Source of the DNA: Frankia nepalensis
Lineage (GTDB): Bacteria; Actinomycetota; Actinomycetes; Frankiales; Frankiaceae
Length of the DNA stretch: 64,000 nucleotides
Assembly: GCF_016786325.1 (NCBI RefSeq)
Contig: NZ_JADWYU010000085.1
Span: 1 to 64,000, forward strand
Direction: 5' to 3'
Shown: piece by piece, positions 31,734-40,563 of the stretch
Position numbering within the stretch: position 1 is the stretch's first letter
Layout: every line of letters begins with the position of its first letter
Made by a program: the position numbers and the translations under genes
Notes under the pieces: generated by a model
The model's database searches: none
The model's input: the letters and a program-made list of their open reading frames with translations, nothing else
What the model was told of the DNA's origin: nothing

Positions 31734-32591
31734 CTAGGAGATTCGAGCGACGGCGCCGTACACGCTGACCTGCGCGTCGGTCAGGCCCTCCGGGATCGTG
31801 CCGTCGGGGCGCCAGCGATGCACGGGCACGATCCCGGGCTCGACCAGGTCCAGGCCTTCGAAGAAGCGCGCCACCTCGTCCCGGCTGCGCGCCGACCCGG
31901 AGATTCCGCGCTTGCGATACACCTCCTGGGCCCGCGCGACGTCGGAGGCGAAGTCGGCGGTGCCGTGGGTCAGCGCCAGATAGCTGCCCGTGGGCAGCGC
32001 GTCCAGATACCGGCGGATCAGGCCGAGGGGGTCGTCGGAGTCCGGGATGAAGTGCAGGATCGCGATGACCGACAGGACGACCGGCTTGGACAGGTCGAGC
32101 GTGTCGCGCAACTCGGCCGAGTGCAGGATCTTCTCCGGTTCCCGGAGGTCGGCGTCGAGGTAGGCGGTCTTCCCCTGGGGGGTGCTGGCAAGCAGGGCGC
32201 GGGCGTGCGCGAGCACGATCGGATCGTTGTCCGCGTAGACGATCCGGCTTTCCGGGGCGATGCCCTGGGCGATCTCGTGCAGGTTGGGACTGGTCGGGAT
32301 GCCGGTGCCGACGTCGAGGAACTGGCGGATGCCGACCTCGGCGGCGAGGAACCTGATCGCCCGGCGGACGAACTCACGGTTCTGCCGGGCGGCGATCGGC
32401 GCGTGCGGGTAGACCGCCAACGTCTGTTCGGCCGCCTGCCGGTCGGCGGGGAAGTTGTCCTTGCCGCCCAGGTAGTAGTCGTAGATCCGCGCGGTGTGCG
32501 GCACGTCCGTCCGCAGGACCACGGGGTCCACCGGGCCCGCCAGGCTCGTCAGGTCCGTCGTACCGACCTCAGCCATCGGGCTGTCGTTCAC
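31734..32591 (-). CDS. SAM-dependent methyltransferase, DUF574 family (second copy)
   Basis: A 285-residue paralogue of the gene at 1514-2335. It has the family start HTARIYDYYLGGKDNFPADR, the SAM site FLDVGTGIPTSPNLHEIAQ, IVYADNDPIVLAHARALL, and the C-terminal FFEGLDLVEPGIVPVHRWRP. It starts at GTG with GAGG five bases upstream. No biosynthetic genes are nearby, so a substrate cannot be guessed. Members of this family are often clustered with regulators in actinomycetes, which is not the case here. Confidence 0.92.
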   Translation of the reverse strand: MNDSPMAEVGTTDLTSLAGPVDPVVLRTDVPHTARIYDYYLGGKDNFPADRQAAEQTLAVYPHAPIAARQNREFVRRAIRFLAAEVGIRQFLDVGTGIPTSPNLHEIAQGIAPESRIVYADNDPIVLAHARALLASTPQGKTAYLDADLREPEKILHSAELRDTLDLSKPVVLSVIAILHFIPDSDDPLGLIRRYLDALPTGSYLALTHGTADFASDVARAQEVYRKRGISGSARSRDEVARFFEGLDLVEPGIVPVHRWRPDGTIPEGLTDAQVSVYGAVARIS

Positions 32592-33168
32592 GTCGCCTCA
32601 GCCTCTCGCGTCATCTCGAAGGCGATACCGACCATCTCGCCCTGCCCCGTGGAGGTCCGGCCCGCCGGCAGGACCAGCGAGCGGTATCTCCTATGGCCCG
32701 ATTATGTGGGTTTCGCCGCGGAGGGTGGCGACCACCCCGGTGCGGGGTCAGCACGCCGTCACCCTTCACGCGGGACCCCTGCCGCCAGCGCGTCCGGGTA
32801 GACCGTCCCGCGCCGCCACCGGCCGCGGGTTCACGGCGCCGGCCACGCTCGTGACCAACGCGTCCTGGCGCGCGGCCTCGCCACGGCCGCCGGCGGCGCG
32901 GACTCAGCCCGGTGACGTGGGCCGACGACACGGGCGACGACGCGGGCCAGCGACGTGGGCCGACGACACGCCCGAGCGGCGCACCCCAGCCGACTGATTA
33001 CTCTGTGTAACTATCCACGCGCAGTCCCGTGGAGCGCATGCCGAGTTCGACGCGATCGGGGCCGCCAGGCACCCGCGGGCGGACCGAGCCCGTTCGAAGG
33101 GTCCGTGCGCGGCGGCGACCCGCCGTCGGAACCGGCCACCGGCTTGAAAGCTCGAGGTGCATCTCGCC
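32592..33168. other. Intergenic region with an 18-base direct repeat
   Basis: This 577-base stretch between divergent genes has no convincing frame. It holds an 18-base direct repeat GACGTGGGCCGACGACAC (32914-32931 and 32952-32969) and an AT-richer patch (ATTACTCTGTGTAACTATCC, 32997-33016) that may be the promoter of the secreted protein gene. Confidence 0.5.
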
Positions 33169-34248
33169 ATGCCCAGCCACCTCCGGCGCGACCCCGCGCA
33201 GCCAGCCACCGCGGCGCGCACGGCGCCGCGCGCCCACGGTTCCTCGCCACGGGCGCGCCACCCGGTGCCCCGGCGCCTGACGGCCAAGGCCGCGACGCTC
33301 GTGGCGCTGCTGGTCCCGGCGGCGGCCACGGCTCTGGCCGCGGCACCGGCTCTGGCCGCGGCACCGGCTCTGGCGGCGGCACCGGCTCTGGAGGCGACAC
33401 CGCCGGCCATGGGCGTGAGCGCGCCACCGCCCGCCGCGAGCTCCGCCCAACCGGCGCCGGCGGCGGGGCCCGCCGTGGCGGCCGCCGGGCCAGGCATCGG
33501 CATCGCGGCCCTGCCCCCGCCGGAGCAGTCGTTCGCCTCCGCGGGGATCATCATCCATTTCCAGTACGCGGTCACCAACACGGGCGACCAGACGCTGACC
33601 GGTGTCACCCTGCGGAACTCGCTGGCCGGCATCACCTTCGCCTTCTGCGAGATGAGGACGCTCGCGCCCGGGGCCTCGACGGACTGCGTGGCGCCCTACA
33701 CCACGACCCAGGCCGACGTGACGGCCGGCGGCGTCACCAACGTCGCGACCGCTGTCGGCACACCGCCGGCCGGCCCGGCAGTCCTGTCACTTCCCGTCTC
33801 AGTGACCGTTCCCGCCCTCGCCGCCCCGGCCGTGGCGCTGATCAAGGGGACCCTCCAGGAACGGTTCACCCGGGCCGGGCAGTCGATCCGTTACCTCTAC
33901 GGGGTCTTCAACACCGGCAACGCCACGCTGACCGACATCACCGTGCACGACCCCCATCCTGGGCTGGGGCCGGTGCGCTGCGCGGAGTCGCTCGCGCCCG
34001 GCAGGCTGGGGTTCTGCTTCGCCGACTACACGACGACGCAGGCCGACGTCGCGGCAGGGAAGATCACCGACACGGCGAAGGTGACGGCCACCCCGCCCAC
34101 CGGCCCGGCCGTCTCCTCGCTGCCGTCGACCGCGACGATTCCCCTGGCGTCGCCTCTCCTGGTGCCGCCCAACCAGCGGCCGCGGCAGGTCCGCCCACGG
34201 TTCGTGTTCATCCCGGTGCCGATTCCGGTGACCTGGTCAGATCGGTGA
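33169..34248 (+). CDS. Secreted protein with two DUF11-like Ig repeats
   Basis: A 359-residue exported protein. After an Arg-rich start comes a hydrophobic signal region (ATLVALLVPAAATALAAAPA). It is lengthened by four 18-base DNA repeats (33330-33401) coding ALAAAP units. Two copies of a DUF11-type Ig-like domain follow, roughly residues 115-215 and 220-320. Each has a VTNTG or VFNTG motif, an LAPG turn and a YTTTQADV strand with one or two Cys. Such domains are found in cell-surface proteins of actinomycetes. There is no LPxTG signal or C-terminal membrane helix, so it is probably secreted. Confidence 0.8.
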   Translation: MPSHLRRDPAQPATAARTAPRAHGSSPRARHPVPRRLTAKAATLVALLVPAAATALAAAPALAAAPALAAAPALEATPPAMGVSAPPPAASSAQPAPAAGPAVAAAGPGIGIAALPPPEQSFASAGIIIHFQYAVTNTGDQTLTGVTLRNSLAGITFAFCEMRTLAPGASTDCVAPYTTTQADVTAGGVTNVATAVGTPPAGPAVLSLPVSVTVPALAAPAVALIKGTLQERFTRAGQSIRYLYGVFNTGNATLTDITVHDPHPGLGPVRCAESLAPGRLGFCFADYTTTQADVAAGKITDTAKVTATPPTGPAVSSLPSTATIPLASPLLVPPNQRPRQVRPRFVFIPVPIPVTWSDR

Positions 34249-34403
34249 CCCAGCTGGCGGAGCGGGGACCCGCCTCGGCGCGGTGAGAAGCGGTGTCAGC
34301 GGCGGCGTTGATGCGGGGCCGGCGCCAGCCCACTGGCTTGTCGGCCGGTAGCCGTCGCCGGATGACCCGGGCGGATGACCCGGGCGGCGCCGAGTGATGG
34401 ATC

Positions 34404-34436
34404 GGATGTCCGGACATTGACGATGTCCGGACATCC
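34404..34436. terminator. Double-palindrome hairpin between convergent genes
   Basis: GGATGTCCGGACAT and ATGTCCGGACATCC form a perfect 14-bp stem around TGACG. Each arm also contains its own 12-bp palindrome ATGTCCGGACAT. It lies between the secreted-protein gene (plus) and the VOC gene (minus). Confidence 0.6.
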
Positions 34437-34491
34437 GGCGAGGCGGATCTGGGCCACCGGGCTCGCCTCAGCCCGACCTGACCGCCCGGGA

Positions 34492-34857
34492 CTACGACCC
34501 CTCGCCGCCGTCGCCGATGTCGAAGAGGTTGCCCTCCGGGTCGGCCAGAGTGGTCCACACCACCCCGTACTCGGCGAAGTCGGCGACGTGCTTCGCGCCA
34601 AGTCCGACAGCCCGTTCCACCTCGGAGGCGACGTCCGGTGCGTGCAGATCCAGATGAATACTGTTCTTGCCAGCGGTGCGGTCCGGCACCTTGATGAACA
34701 TCAGGACCGGCTTTGCTCCGGCCGCGCGCCCGACCGTGGCGAAGAACTCCGTGGCTCCGTCGTCCACGGCGCCGCCGAGCAGTTCCGCGTAGAACCGGGC
34801 CAGCTCGGCCGCGTTCTCGCAGTCGACGGTGACGTTGCCGACCGTGAGCTGAGTCAT
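34492..34857 (-). CDS. VOC (glyoxalase/bleomycin-resistance) family protein
   Basis: A 121-residue single VOC domain made of two beta-alpha-beta-beta-beta modules. NVTVDCENAAELARFYAELL starts the first, SIHLDLHAPDVASEVERAVG the second, and YGVVWTTLADPEGNLFDIG is the typical end with the metal-ligand Glu replaced by the Glu-Gly-Asn pattern usual in this group. Such proteins bind metal or hydrophobic drugs, or act as small lyases or dioxygenases. Its ATG overlaps the stop of the MerR gene (ATGA), so it is made with its regulator. Confidence 0.85.
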   Translation of the reverse strand: MTQLTVGNVTVDCENAAELARFYAELLGGAVDDGATEFFATVGRAAGAKPVLMFIKVPDRTAGKNSIHLDLHAPDVASEVERAVGLGAKHVADFAEYGVVWTTLADPEGNLFDIGDGGEGS

Positions 34858-35672
34858 GATCGATCTCCTTGTTGAATGGGCCAGCAGATCTCGGTCCTGA
34901 ACTGGCTGGGGTCGTCGGTGTGGTCTGGCCCGACCAGGTACACCTCTCTGATCGGGCCGTCCACCGCCGTGTCGTGCTCGGCGACCTGGCCGCCGAGCCA
35001 TCCATATGTGAGGTCGCAGTCGGCGAACGGGCCGCTGTGGACGGCGACCGCGTAACGCTGCCGAGGCAGCACCGCGAAGCGGTCGTCACCGTCCGGCGCC
35101 GACTCGGGCAACACGGGCACGAACGCCACGACCTCGCCCGCGTCGCGTTCGAAGAACTCCGCCGAGTACGTCGCGCCACCGGCGCCCGCCGGGTCCAGGC
35201 CGTGCTCCGCGAGCAGCCCGTAGAGCGCCGGGAAGGTCTGCCCGCACCACTGCCCGACCTCGTCGCGGGCCAGCCGGGCCGAGGTCCGCAGCACCGTGAC
35301 GGCCGGTGACTGACGACGGATCACCGGTATCGCCGGCACCGATCCGAGCAGGCGCCGCAGCGACAGCACCACGTCCCTGGTGCGGCTGAGCTCGGCCTCC
35401 ATCCGGTCGAGGTGCCGCGCCAGGGCCCGCTCCCGGGCCGTGCCGTCGGGCTCCACCAGCACGCCGCGGATCTCGGCCAGCGGCATCTCCAGATCCCGCA
35501 GGCGGCGGATCAGGTGGGCGTCGCGCACCTGATCCGTCGAGTAGCGCCGGTAGCCGGTGGACTCGTCGACGGCGTCGGGTACCAGCAGGGCGATGTCGTG
35601 GTAGTACCGCAGCGTCTTCGCGCTCACGTGACACATCCGCGAGAACTCACCGATGGTGACGCTCGATGCCAT
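34854..35672 (-). CDS. MerR family regulator with GyrI-like effector domain
   Basis: A 272-residue regulator. The MerR helix-turn-helix is SVTIGEFSRMCHVSAKTLRY with YHDIALLVP and GYRRYSTDQV, then a dimerisation coil (LARHLDRMEAELSRTRDVVL). The C-terminal ~150 residues look like a GyrI/BmrR-type small-molecule-binding domain (VTVLRTSARLARDEV, then YAVAVHSGPFADCDLTYGWL). I chose ATG 35672 (MASSVTIGEF). Its own promoter has the twisted 19-bp spacing and palindrome of MerR targets. With the coupled VOC gene it forms a likely drug-sensing operon. Confidence 0.9.
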   Translation of the reverse strand: MASSVTIGEFSRMCHVSAKTLRYYHDIALLVPDAVDESTGYRRYSTDQVRDAHLIRRLRDLEMPLAEIRGVLVEPDGTARERALARHLDRMEAELSRTRDVVLSLRRLLGSVPAIPVIRRQSPAVTVLRTSARLARDEVGQWCGQTFPALYGLLAEHGLDPAGAGGATYSAEFFERDAGEVVAFVPVLPESAPDGDDRFAVLPRQRYAVAVHSGPFADCDLTYGWLGGQVAEHDTAVDGPIREVYLVGPDHTDDPSQFRTEICWPIQQGDRS

Positions 35673-35678
35673 GAAGCC

Positions 35679-35709
35679 AGTCAAGACCTTCCAGCGGCTG
35701 GAAGGTCAA
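35679..35709 (-). promoter_or_regulatory. MerR-type promoter with 19-bp spacer operator
   Basis: On the minus strand TTGACC (-35) and TTGACT (-10 position) are separated by 19 bases. The spacer carries the perfect palindrome ACCTTCCAG-CGG-CTGGAAGGT (35686-35706, as on the plus strand). The layout copies SoxR/MerR promoters. The start codon lies 7 bases past the -10 element, so the mRNA may be leaderless. Confidence 0.8.
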
Positions 35710-35878
35710 GGAGGTTCTGGCGGGGGCGCTGGCAGGTGGTCCGGGCATGCCCACCCCTGGGTGCCGGAGCGGCTTCGGCCCGCGGCACGGCCCGGCGGGA
35801 GACGGTTGCCACCGCGGGATCGGCGGCATTCTCCGTCTTGGCGCGCCTGGCGCCCCCTCCCTGCTGTAGCACTGGTTC

Positions 35879-36733
35879 GTGCAGCCTCTCTCGGTCATCC
35901 TCGTTCACCGCGACCAGCCGGAACGACTCGTCGACACGATCGAAGCGTTCCGCGCCCAAGACGTTCCTGTCACGATCACGATCGTCGACAACGGATCGGC
36001 GGTCGTGCCGCCCGTCGAGGCCGCCGACGTCGCGGTCGTGCTGGCTGGCAGCAACCTGGGGTTCGGACCGGCGGTCAACATCGGCTACCGCAGGTTCCTC
36101 GCGGACCGGGACGCGGGCGAGTGGGTGGTGATCGCGCCGCACGACGCGCTGCCCGAGCCCACCTGCCTGAGCCACATGCTGAGCGTGCTCGCGGACCACC
36201 CACGGGCCGGGCTGGCGTGCGCCGACGTCGGCGACGGCATGACGCCGGTCGTCGATCCCTACCTCGGCGGGATCCTCGTGCCCGGGAGCGCCGACGCGGG
36301 CTGGGAGCCGATCGGTCAGCCACACGGCACGCTGATGCTCGCCCGGCGTGCCTGCCTCGACGAGGTCGGGATCTTCGACGAGCGCTACTTCGCGTACTGC
36401 GAGGAGGCGGACCTCGCGCTGCGGGCGAAGTCCGCCGGCTGGGAGTCCGGGCTCGTGCGGGGCGCGATGGTCAAGAACCCGTACGTCGGCTCGGCGGCCG
36501 CCGCGATCGACTACCTGCAGCTTCGCAACACCCTGCTGCTCGTGCGAGAGCACTCCGGCCGCTACCACATGTTCATCCGCCTCTGCATCGCGCTGTGGCA
36601 GCTGGCGTCGGGCGCGGTCGCCCCGGCCCGGCGGGGCGCCTACTGGAGCCCCGAGGGGCAGGTCCGAGGGATCGTCGACTTCCTCCGCGGCCGTTTCGGC
36701 CCGCCGCCGCCGCACCTGTTCGTCAAGCGCTGA
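35879..36733 (+). CDS. Family 2 glycosyltransferase, rhamnosyltransferase-like
   Basis: A 284-residue GT-A fold glycosyltransferase. It begins PLSVILVHRDQPERLVDTI, has the family's VDNGSA and NLGFGPAVNIG segments (as in rhamnosyltransferases WbbL-like), a middle region VVIAPHDALPEP in place of a clean DxD, and FDERYFAYCEEADLALR with the Glu-Asp pair near the acceptor site. C-terminal residues are amphipathic without clear membrane spans. It starts with GTG. It stands alone and probably adds a deoxysugar to a surface glycan or lipid. Confidence 0.85.
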   Translation: MQPLSVILVHRDQPERLVDTIEAFRAQDVPVTITIVDNGSAVVPPVEAADVAVVLAGSNLGFGPAVNIGYRRFLADRDAGEWVVIAPHDALPEPTCLSHMLSVLADHPRAGLACADVGDGMTPVVDPYLGGILVPGSADAGWEPIGQPHGTLMLARRACLDEVGIFDERYFAYCEEADLALRAKSAGWESGLVRGAMVKNPYVGSAAAAIDYLQLRNTLLLVREHSGRYHMFIRLCIALWQLASGAVAPARRGAYWSPEGQVRGIVDFLRGRFGPPPPHLFVKR

Positions 36734-36741
36734 CGCGCCCG

Positions 36742-36784
36742 CCCCGCCGCGGCTCCTCCTTCGCCTGGGAGGGCCGCGGCGGGG
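36742..36784. terminator. Hairpin after glycosyltransferase gene
   Basis: Arms CCCCGCCGCGGC (36742-36753) and GCCGCGGCGGGG (36773-36784) are exact inverted repeats, and the inner CTCCT...GGGAG extends the stem. It starts 9 bases after the stop codon. Confidence 0.65.
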
Positions 36785-36854
36785 CGCCGAACGGCCCCCG
36801 TCAGGCCCCGCTGCCCTGTCTCTGATCCGAGGCGTCCGCTACCCGAGACGGCCG

Positions 36855-36908
36855 CGGCCGGAGGCGTTCGCGACCCAAGGCGTCTCGGACCGCGAACGTC
36901 TCCGGCCC
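36855..36908. repeat. Long imperfect inverted repeat before amidohydrolase
   Basis: Left arm CGGCCGGAGGCGTTCGCG and right arm CGCGAACGTCTCCGGCCC pair at 16 of 18 positions around 18 bases; GAGACGG flanks both ends. It lies ~100 bases before the amidohydrolase start and may be an operator or RNA structure. Confidence 0.5.
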
Positions 36909-37008
36909 GAGACGGCGCCCCACGCTCGCGAGTGCGGCTAGGATCGTAGAGAGTAAGTGCTCGCAAACAACCGCGCCGCAGCCGACAGGCGAGAACCAGG
37001 AGCACACG

Positions 37009-38217
37009 ATGCCGAGGCCGAACTGGCAGCTGCTTCCGGACCCAGAACCGCAGGAACGCAGCTACTCGATCGTCTCGGTGGACGATCATCTCACCGAGCC
37101 CGCCGACATCTTCGTCAAGCGCTTCCCGGCGAAGCTCCGTGACCAGGCACCTCACCTGATCACGACTCCGGACGGGTCGGAGGCCTGGCTCTACCGCGAC
37201 CGGCTCTACCGGGACAACGGGATGAGCGTCGTCGCCGGGCGCCCGAAGTCCGAGTGGACCCTCGACCCGCTGAACTTCAGCGAGATGCGCCGGTCAGCGT
37301 GGGACGTGCACGCGCGGGTGAAGGACATGGACCTCGACGGCATCTGGGCGTCGTTGTGCTTCCCGTCCGGGGCCTGGGGCTTCACCGGCCGCGTGCTGTC
37401 GATGAACCTCGACGAACAGGTCGGGCTCGCCGCGGTCCGGGCGTGGAACAGCTGGATGATCGAGGAGTGGCACGGCGCGTACCCGGAGCGCTTCATCCCG
37501 ATGCAGCTGCCCTGGTTCAAGGACCCGAAGGTCGCCGCAGACGAGATCCGCCGCAACGCCGAGCTCGGCTTCACGTCGGTGTCGTTCCTCGAGTCGCCGC
37601 ACCTGCTCAAGCTCCCGCCGATCACCAACCACAAGCACTGGGAGCCGTTCTTCAAGGCGTGCGAGGAGACCGACACCGTCATCTCGCTGCACTGCGGCGC
37701 GAGCGGCTTCGTCCTGCAGGGCTCGCCCGGTGGTGGCCTGAACGTGCAGACGTCGCTCTTCCCGGCGGGCGCGTTCTGCGCCGCGGTGGACTGGGTGTGG
37801 GCCGGCATCCCGACGCGCTACCCGAACCTCAAGATCGCGCTGAGCGAGGGCGGCATCGGCTGGGTGCCGATGGCGATCAACCGCCTCGACTACGTGCTCG
37901 CGCACTCCGGCAGCGGCGGCACGCCGTGGACCTACGACGTGACGCCGAGCGAGGCGTTGCGCAGGAACTTCTACTTCTGCATGCTCGACGACCCCGGCAC
38001 CCTCGACCAGCGCCACATGATCGGGATCGACCACATCCTGTTCGAGACGGACTTCCCGCACGCCGACTCGACCTGGCCGGGCTCGCAGGACCTGCTGCGC
38101 AAGCGCTTCGCCGACATCCCGCGACACGAGGCCGTGATGATCGCCGGCGGCAACGCCGCGAAGCTGTTCCGGCATCCGCTGCCCCAGAGCAGCGACTGGC
38201 CCGCGATCGCCCCGTAG
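37009..38217 (+). CDS. Amidohydrolase family 2 protein (decarboxylase-like)
   Basis: A 402-residue TIM-barrel amidohydrolase of the group that includes ACMSD and other metal-dependent aromatic decarboxylases and hydrolases. It starts with the strand-1 motif SIVSVDDHLTEPADIF, where D-H replaces HxH. Later ligands are His in VISLHCGASG and Asp in ILFETDFPHADSTWPGS. NAAKLFRHPL is the usual C-terminal sequence. CAGGAG precedes the ATG. The VDDHLTEP variant is common in actinobacterial steroid or aromatic catabolism proteins, but no such genes adjoin, so the reaction is open. Confidence 0.9.
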   Translation: MPRPNWQLLPDPEPQERSYSIVSVDDHLTEPADIFVKRFPAKLRDQAPHLITTPDGSEAWLYRDRLYRDNGMSVVAGRPKSEWTLDPLNFSEMRRSAWDVHARVKDMDLDGIWASLCFPSGAWGFTGRVLSMNLDEQVGLAAVRAWNSWMIEEWHGAYPERFIPMQLPWFKDPKVAADEIRRNAELGFTSVSFLESPHLLKLPPITNHKHWEPFFKACEETDTVISLHCGASGFVLQGSPGGGLNVQTSLFPAGAFCAAVDWVWAGIPTRYPNLKIALSEGGIGWVPMAINRLDYVLAHSGSGGTPWTYDVTPSEALRRNFYFCMLDDPGTLDQRHMIGIDHILFETDFPHADSTWPGSQDLLRKRFADIPRHEAVMIAGGNAAKLFRHPLPQSSDWPAIAP

Positions 38218-38397
38218 ACCCACGCTCGGCCCCACGAGCCACCGTGCCGCCAGCGCCGCGCCGCTGGCCGGCGGCGCGCGCGTCGACGCGCGCGCCCACG
38301 GGTCGGCGGCCGGGGCGGCCGCCCGAACGGCCGGCCGCCGGAGGGTTCTTGGTGAGATGCTTCCCTGGGCACCCACTCACCTGGAGACTTCCGTTCT

Positions 38398-40440
38398 GTG
38401 AGCATCCTCGACGACGCCCGCGAGGGCATGAACCTCGACGTACGACCGCAGGACGACCTCTTCGGCCACGTGAACGGCCGGTGGCTCGCCGAGGCGGAGA
38501 TCCCGGCCGACCGCTCAAGCTGGGGCCCGTTCGTGCAGCTGGCCGACACCGCCGAGCGGCAGGTCCGCGACATCATCACCGACCTCGCGGCACGGGACCC
38601 GGCGGCCCAGAGCGCCGACACGCGCAAGATCGCCGACCTCTACAACTCCTTCCTGGACGTCGACACGATCCAGGAGCTCGGCCTGGGTCCGGCGCGGCCG
38701 CTGCTGGACGCCGCCCGCGGCGTGCGGGACGTCCGCGACCTCGCGGCGTTCCTCGGCGAGCTCGAGCGGGTCGGCGGCCACGGGCTGTTCGGCTCCTACG
38801 TCGACACCGACGACCGCGACTCCGACCGCTACCTGTTCAACCTCCTCCAGGGCGGCCTGGGCCTGCCGGACGAGTCGTACTACCGCGAGGAGAAGTTCGC
38901 CGAGATCCGCGCGAAGTACGTCGCCTACCTGACCCGCATGCTCGGGCTGGCCGAGCACCCCGACGCCGACGGCGCCGCGCGGCGGATCCTCGACCTGGAC
39001 ACGTTGATCGCCAAGGGCCACTGGGAGCGGGCCGAGACCCGCGACGTCCAGAAGACCTACAACCTGAGGACGGCCGAGGAGCTGGCGGCGCTCTGCCCGG
39101 CCTTCGACTGGGACGCCTACGTCACCGGCCTCGGCGGGCACCTGAGCGCAGGAGCACACGCGCGGAGGTCCCTTGCGAGGGACGAGCAAGGGGCCGGAGC
39201 GCGTGGGCGACGGAGCGAAGCGGAGACACTGGCCGGCCCGAGCGCGACGCTCGCCGAGGTGTGCGTGCGGCAGCCGTCGTTCTTCGAGCACCTCTCGGTG
39301 GTGCTGACCGACACGCCGATCGAGGTGTGGCGCGACTGGCTGGTCGGCCACGTGCTGCGCTCGGCCGCGCCCTACCTGCCCGACGCGTTCGTCGAGACCC
39401 ATTTCGACTTCTACGGCCGCACGCTGTCCGGCACGCCCGAGCTGCGGGCCCGGTGGAAGCGCGCGGTGTCCTTCGTCGAGGGCGCGATCGGTGAGGCGGT
39501 CGGCGAGGAGTACGTCGCCCGGCACTTCCCGCCCCGCGCCAAGGCGCAGATGGACGACCTGGTCGCGAACCTGCTCGCGGCCTACCGTGAGTCGATCTCC
39601 CGGCTGGACTGGATGACCGAGGAGACCAAGCAGCGGGCGTTCGAGAAGCTCGAGACGTTCCGGCCCAAGATCGGCTACCCCGACCGGTTCCGGGACTACT
39701 CGAAGCTGCGGGTCCGTGGCGGCGACCTCATGGGCAACGCCCAGGCCGCCGCGGCGTTCGAGACCGACCGGCAGCTCGCCAAGATCGGCGCGCCGGTCGA
39801 CCGCGACGAGTGGTTCATGCTCCCGCAGACGGTCAACGCCTACTACAACCCCGGCACCAACGAGATCTGCTTCCCGGCGGGCATCCTGCAGAAGCCGTTC
39901 TTCAGCCCGGACGCCCATCCGGCCGAGAACTACGGCGGCATCGGCGCCGTCATCGGCCATGAGGTCGGTCACGGTTTCGACGACCAGGGAGCGCAGTACG
40001 ACGGCGCCGGCAACCTCAACGACTGGTGGACCCCGGCCGACAAGGCCGCGTTCGAGGTGAAGTCGAAGACGCTGGTGGAGCAGTACAACGCCTTCGAGCC
40101 GCGCAACCTGCCGGGCGAGAAGGTGAACGGCGCGCTCACCGTCGGCGAGAACATCGGCGATCTCGGCGGCCTGACCATCGCGCACCATGCCTACGTCATC
40201 TCCCAGGGCGGCGAGGCCGCCCGCGACGACCGGCGGCGGCTGTTCATGAACTGGGCCTATGTGTGGCGCACCAAGCGCCGCCTCGAGCTCGAGCGGCAGT
40301 ACCTCACCACCGACCCGCACAGCCCGCCGGAGTTCCGCGCCAACATCGCGCGCAACCTCGACGAGTTCCACGAGGTCTTCGACACCACCCCCGGCGACGG
40401 CCTGTGGCTCGACCCCGACGACCGGGTCCGCATCTGGTAG
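38398..40440 (+). CDS. pepO: M13 (neprilysin/PepO) zinc metallopeptidase
   Basis: A 680-residue peptidase of family M13 that cuts small peptides. It has DLFGHVNGRWLAEAEIPADR at the start, NAYYNPGTNEICFPAGILQK, the zinc motif GHEVGHGFDDQG (HExxH) and the third ligand in GENIGDLGG, and ends LDPDDRVRIW as PepO proteins do. There is no signal peptide, so it acts in the cytoplasm. Residues about 247-280 (LSAGAHARRSLARDEQGAGA...) are an Arg/Ala-rich insertion absent from typical members, coded by a hairpin-forming DNA segment. It starts with GTG. Repeat element C follows its stop by 18 bases. Confidence 0.93.
   Translation: MSILDDAREGMNLDVRPQDDLFGHVNGRWLAEAEIPADRSSWGPFVQLADTAERQVRDIITDLAARDPAAQSADTRKIADLYNSFLDVDTIQELGLGPARPLLDAARGVRDVRDLAAFLGELERVGGHGLFGSYVDTDDRDSDRYLFNLLQGGLGLPDESYYREEKFAEIRAKYVAYLTRMLGLAEHPDADGAARRILDLDTLIAKGHWERAETRDVQKTYNLRTAEELAALCPAFDWDAYVTGLGGHLSAGAHARRSLARDEQGAGARGRRSEAETLAGPSATLAEVCVRQPSFFEHLSVVLTDTPIEVWRDWLVGHVLRSAAPYLPDAFVETHFDFYGRTLSGTPELRARWKRAVSFVEGAIGEAVGEEYVARHFPPRAKAQMDDLVANLLAAYRESISRLDWMTEETKQRAFEKLETFRPKIGYPDRFRDYSKLRVRGGDLMGNAQAAAAFETDRQLAKIGAPVDRDEWFMLPQTVNAYYNPGTNEICFPAGILQKPFFSPDAHPAENYGGIGAVIGHEVGHGFDDQGAQYDGAGNLNDWWTPADKAAFEVKSKTLVEQYNAFEPRNLPGEKVNGALTVGENIGDLGGLTIAHHAYVISQGGEAARDDRRRLFMNWAYVWRTKRRLELERQYLTTDPHSPPEFRANIARNLDEFHEVFDTTPGDGLWLDPDDRVRIW
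39157..39205. repeat. Palindromic in-frame insertion inside pepO
   Basis: Nested inverted repeats: CACGCGC (39157) with GCGCGTG (39199), and CCCTTGC (39170) with GCAAGGG (39186); alternatively GTCCCT with AGGGAC. They lie in the Arg/Ala-rich insertion of the peptidase and the frame stays open. This resembles a small palindromic element inserted in a protein gene. Confidence 0.55.
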
Positions 40441-40458
40441 CCGGAAGCTGGCCGGCCG

Positions 40459-40563
40459 GGGTCCGCGGCTTCCGGCAGCCGCGGACCCGGCCTGGGATCG
40501 GGGCATGAGCCAGGGTGCCAAAACAGGCCGTGGCGGCACCACCAGCGCTGGAATCATGGACCG
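40459..40563 (+). repeat. Structured 3' repeat element, copy C (diverged)
   Basis: A perfect hairpin GGGTCCGCGGCT/AGCCGCGGACCC starts 18 bases after the pepO stop. It is followed by GG and CCTGGGATCGG, then a second perfect stem GGTGCC...GGCACC and the block ATCATGG. With one gap the tail matches copy A at roughly two thirds of 73 positions. It has the same order and spacing as A and B but a different hairpin sequence. Confidence 0.65.

Noticed and set aside
32611-32931. 106-codon minus-strand frame in the 32.6-33.2 kb gap
   Set aside because: Arg makes up much of it, there is no ribosome site, and no motif is present.
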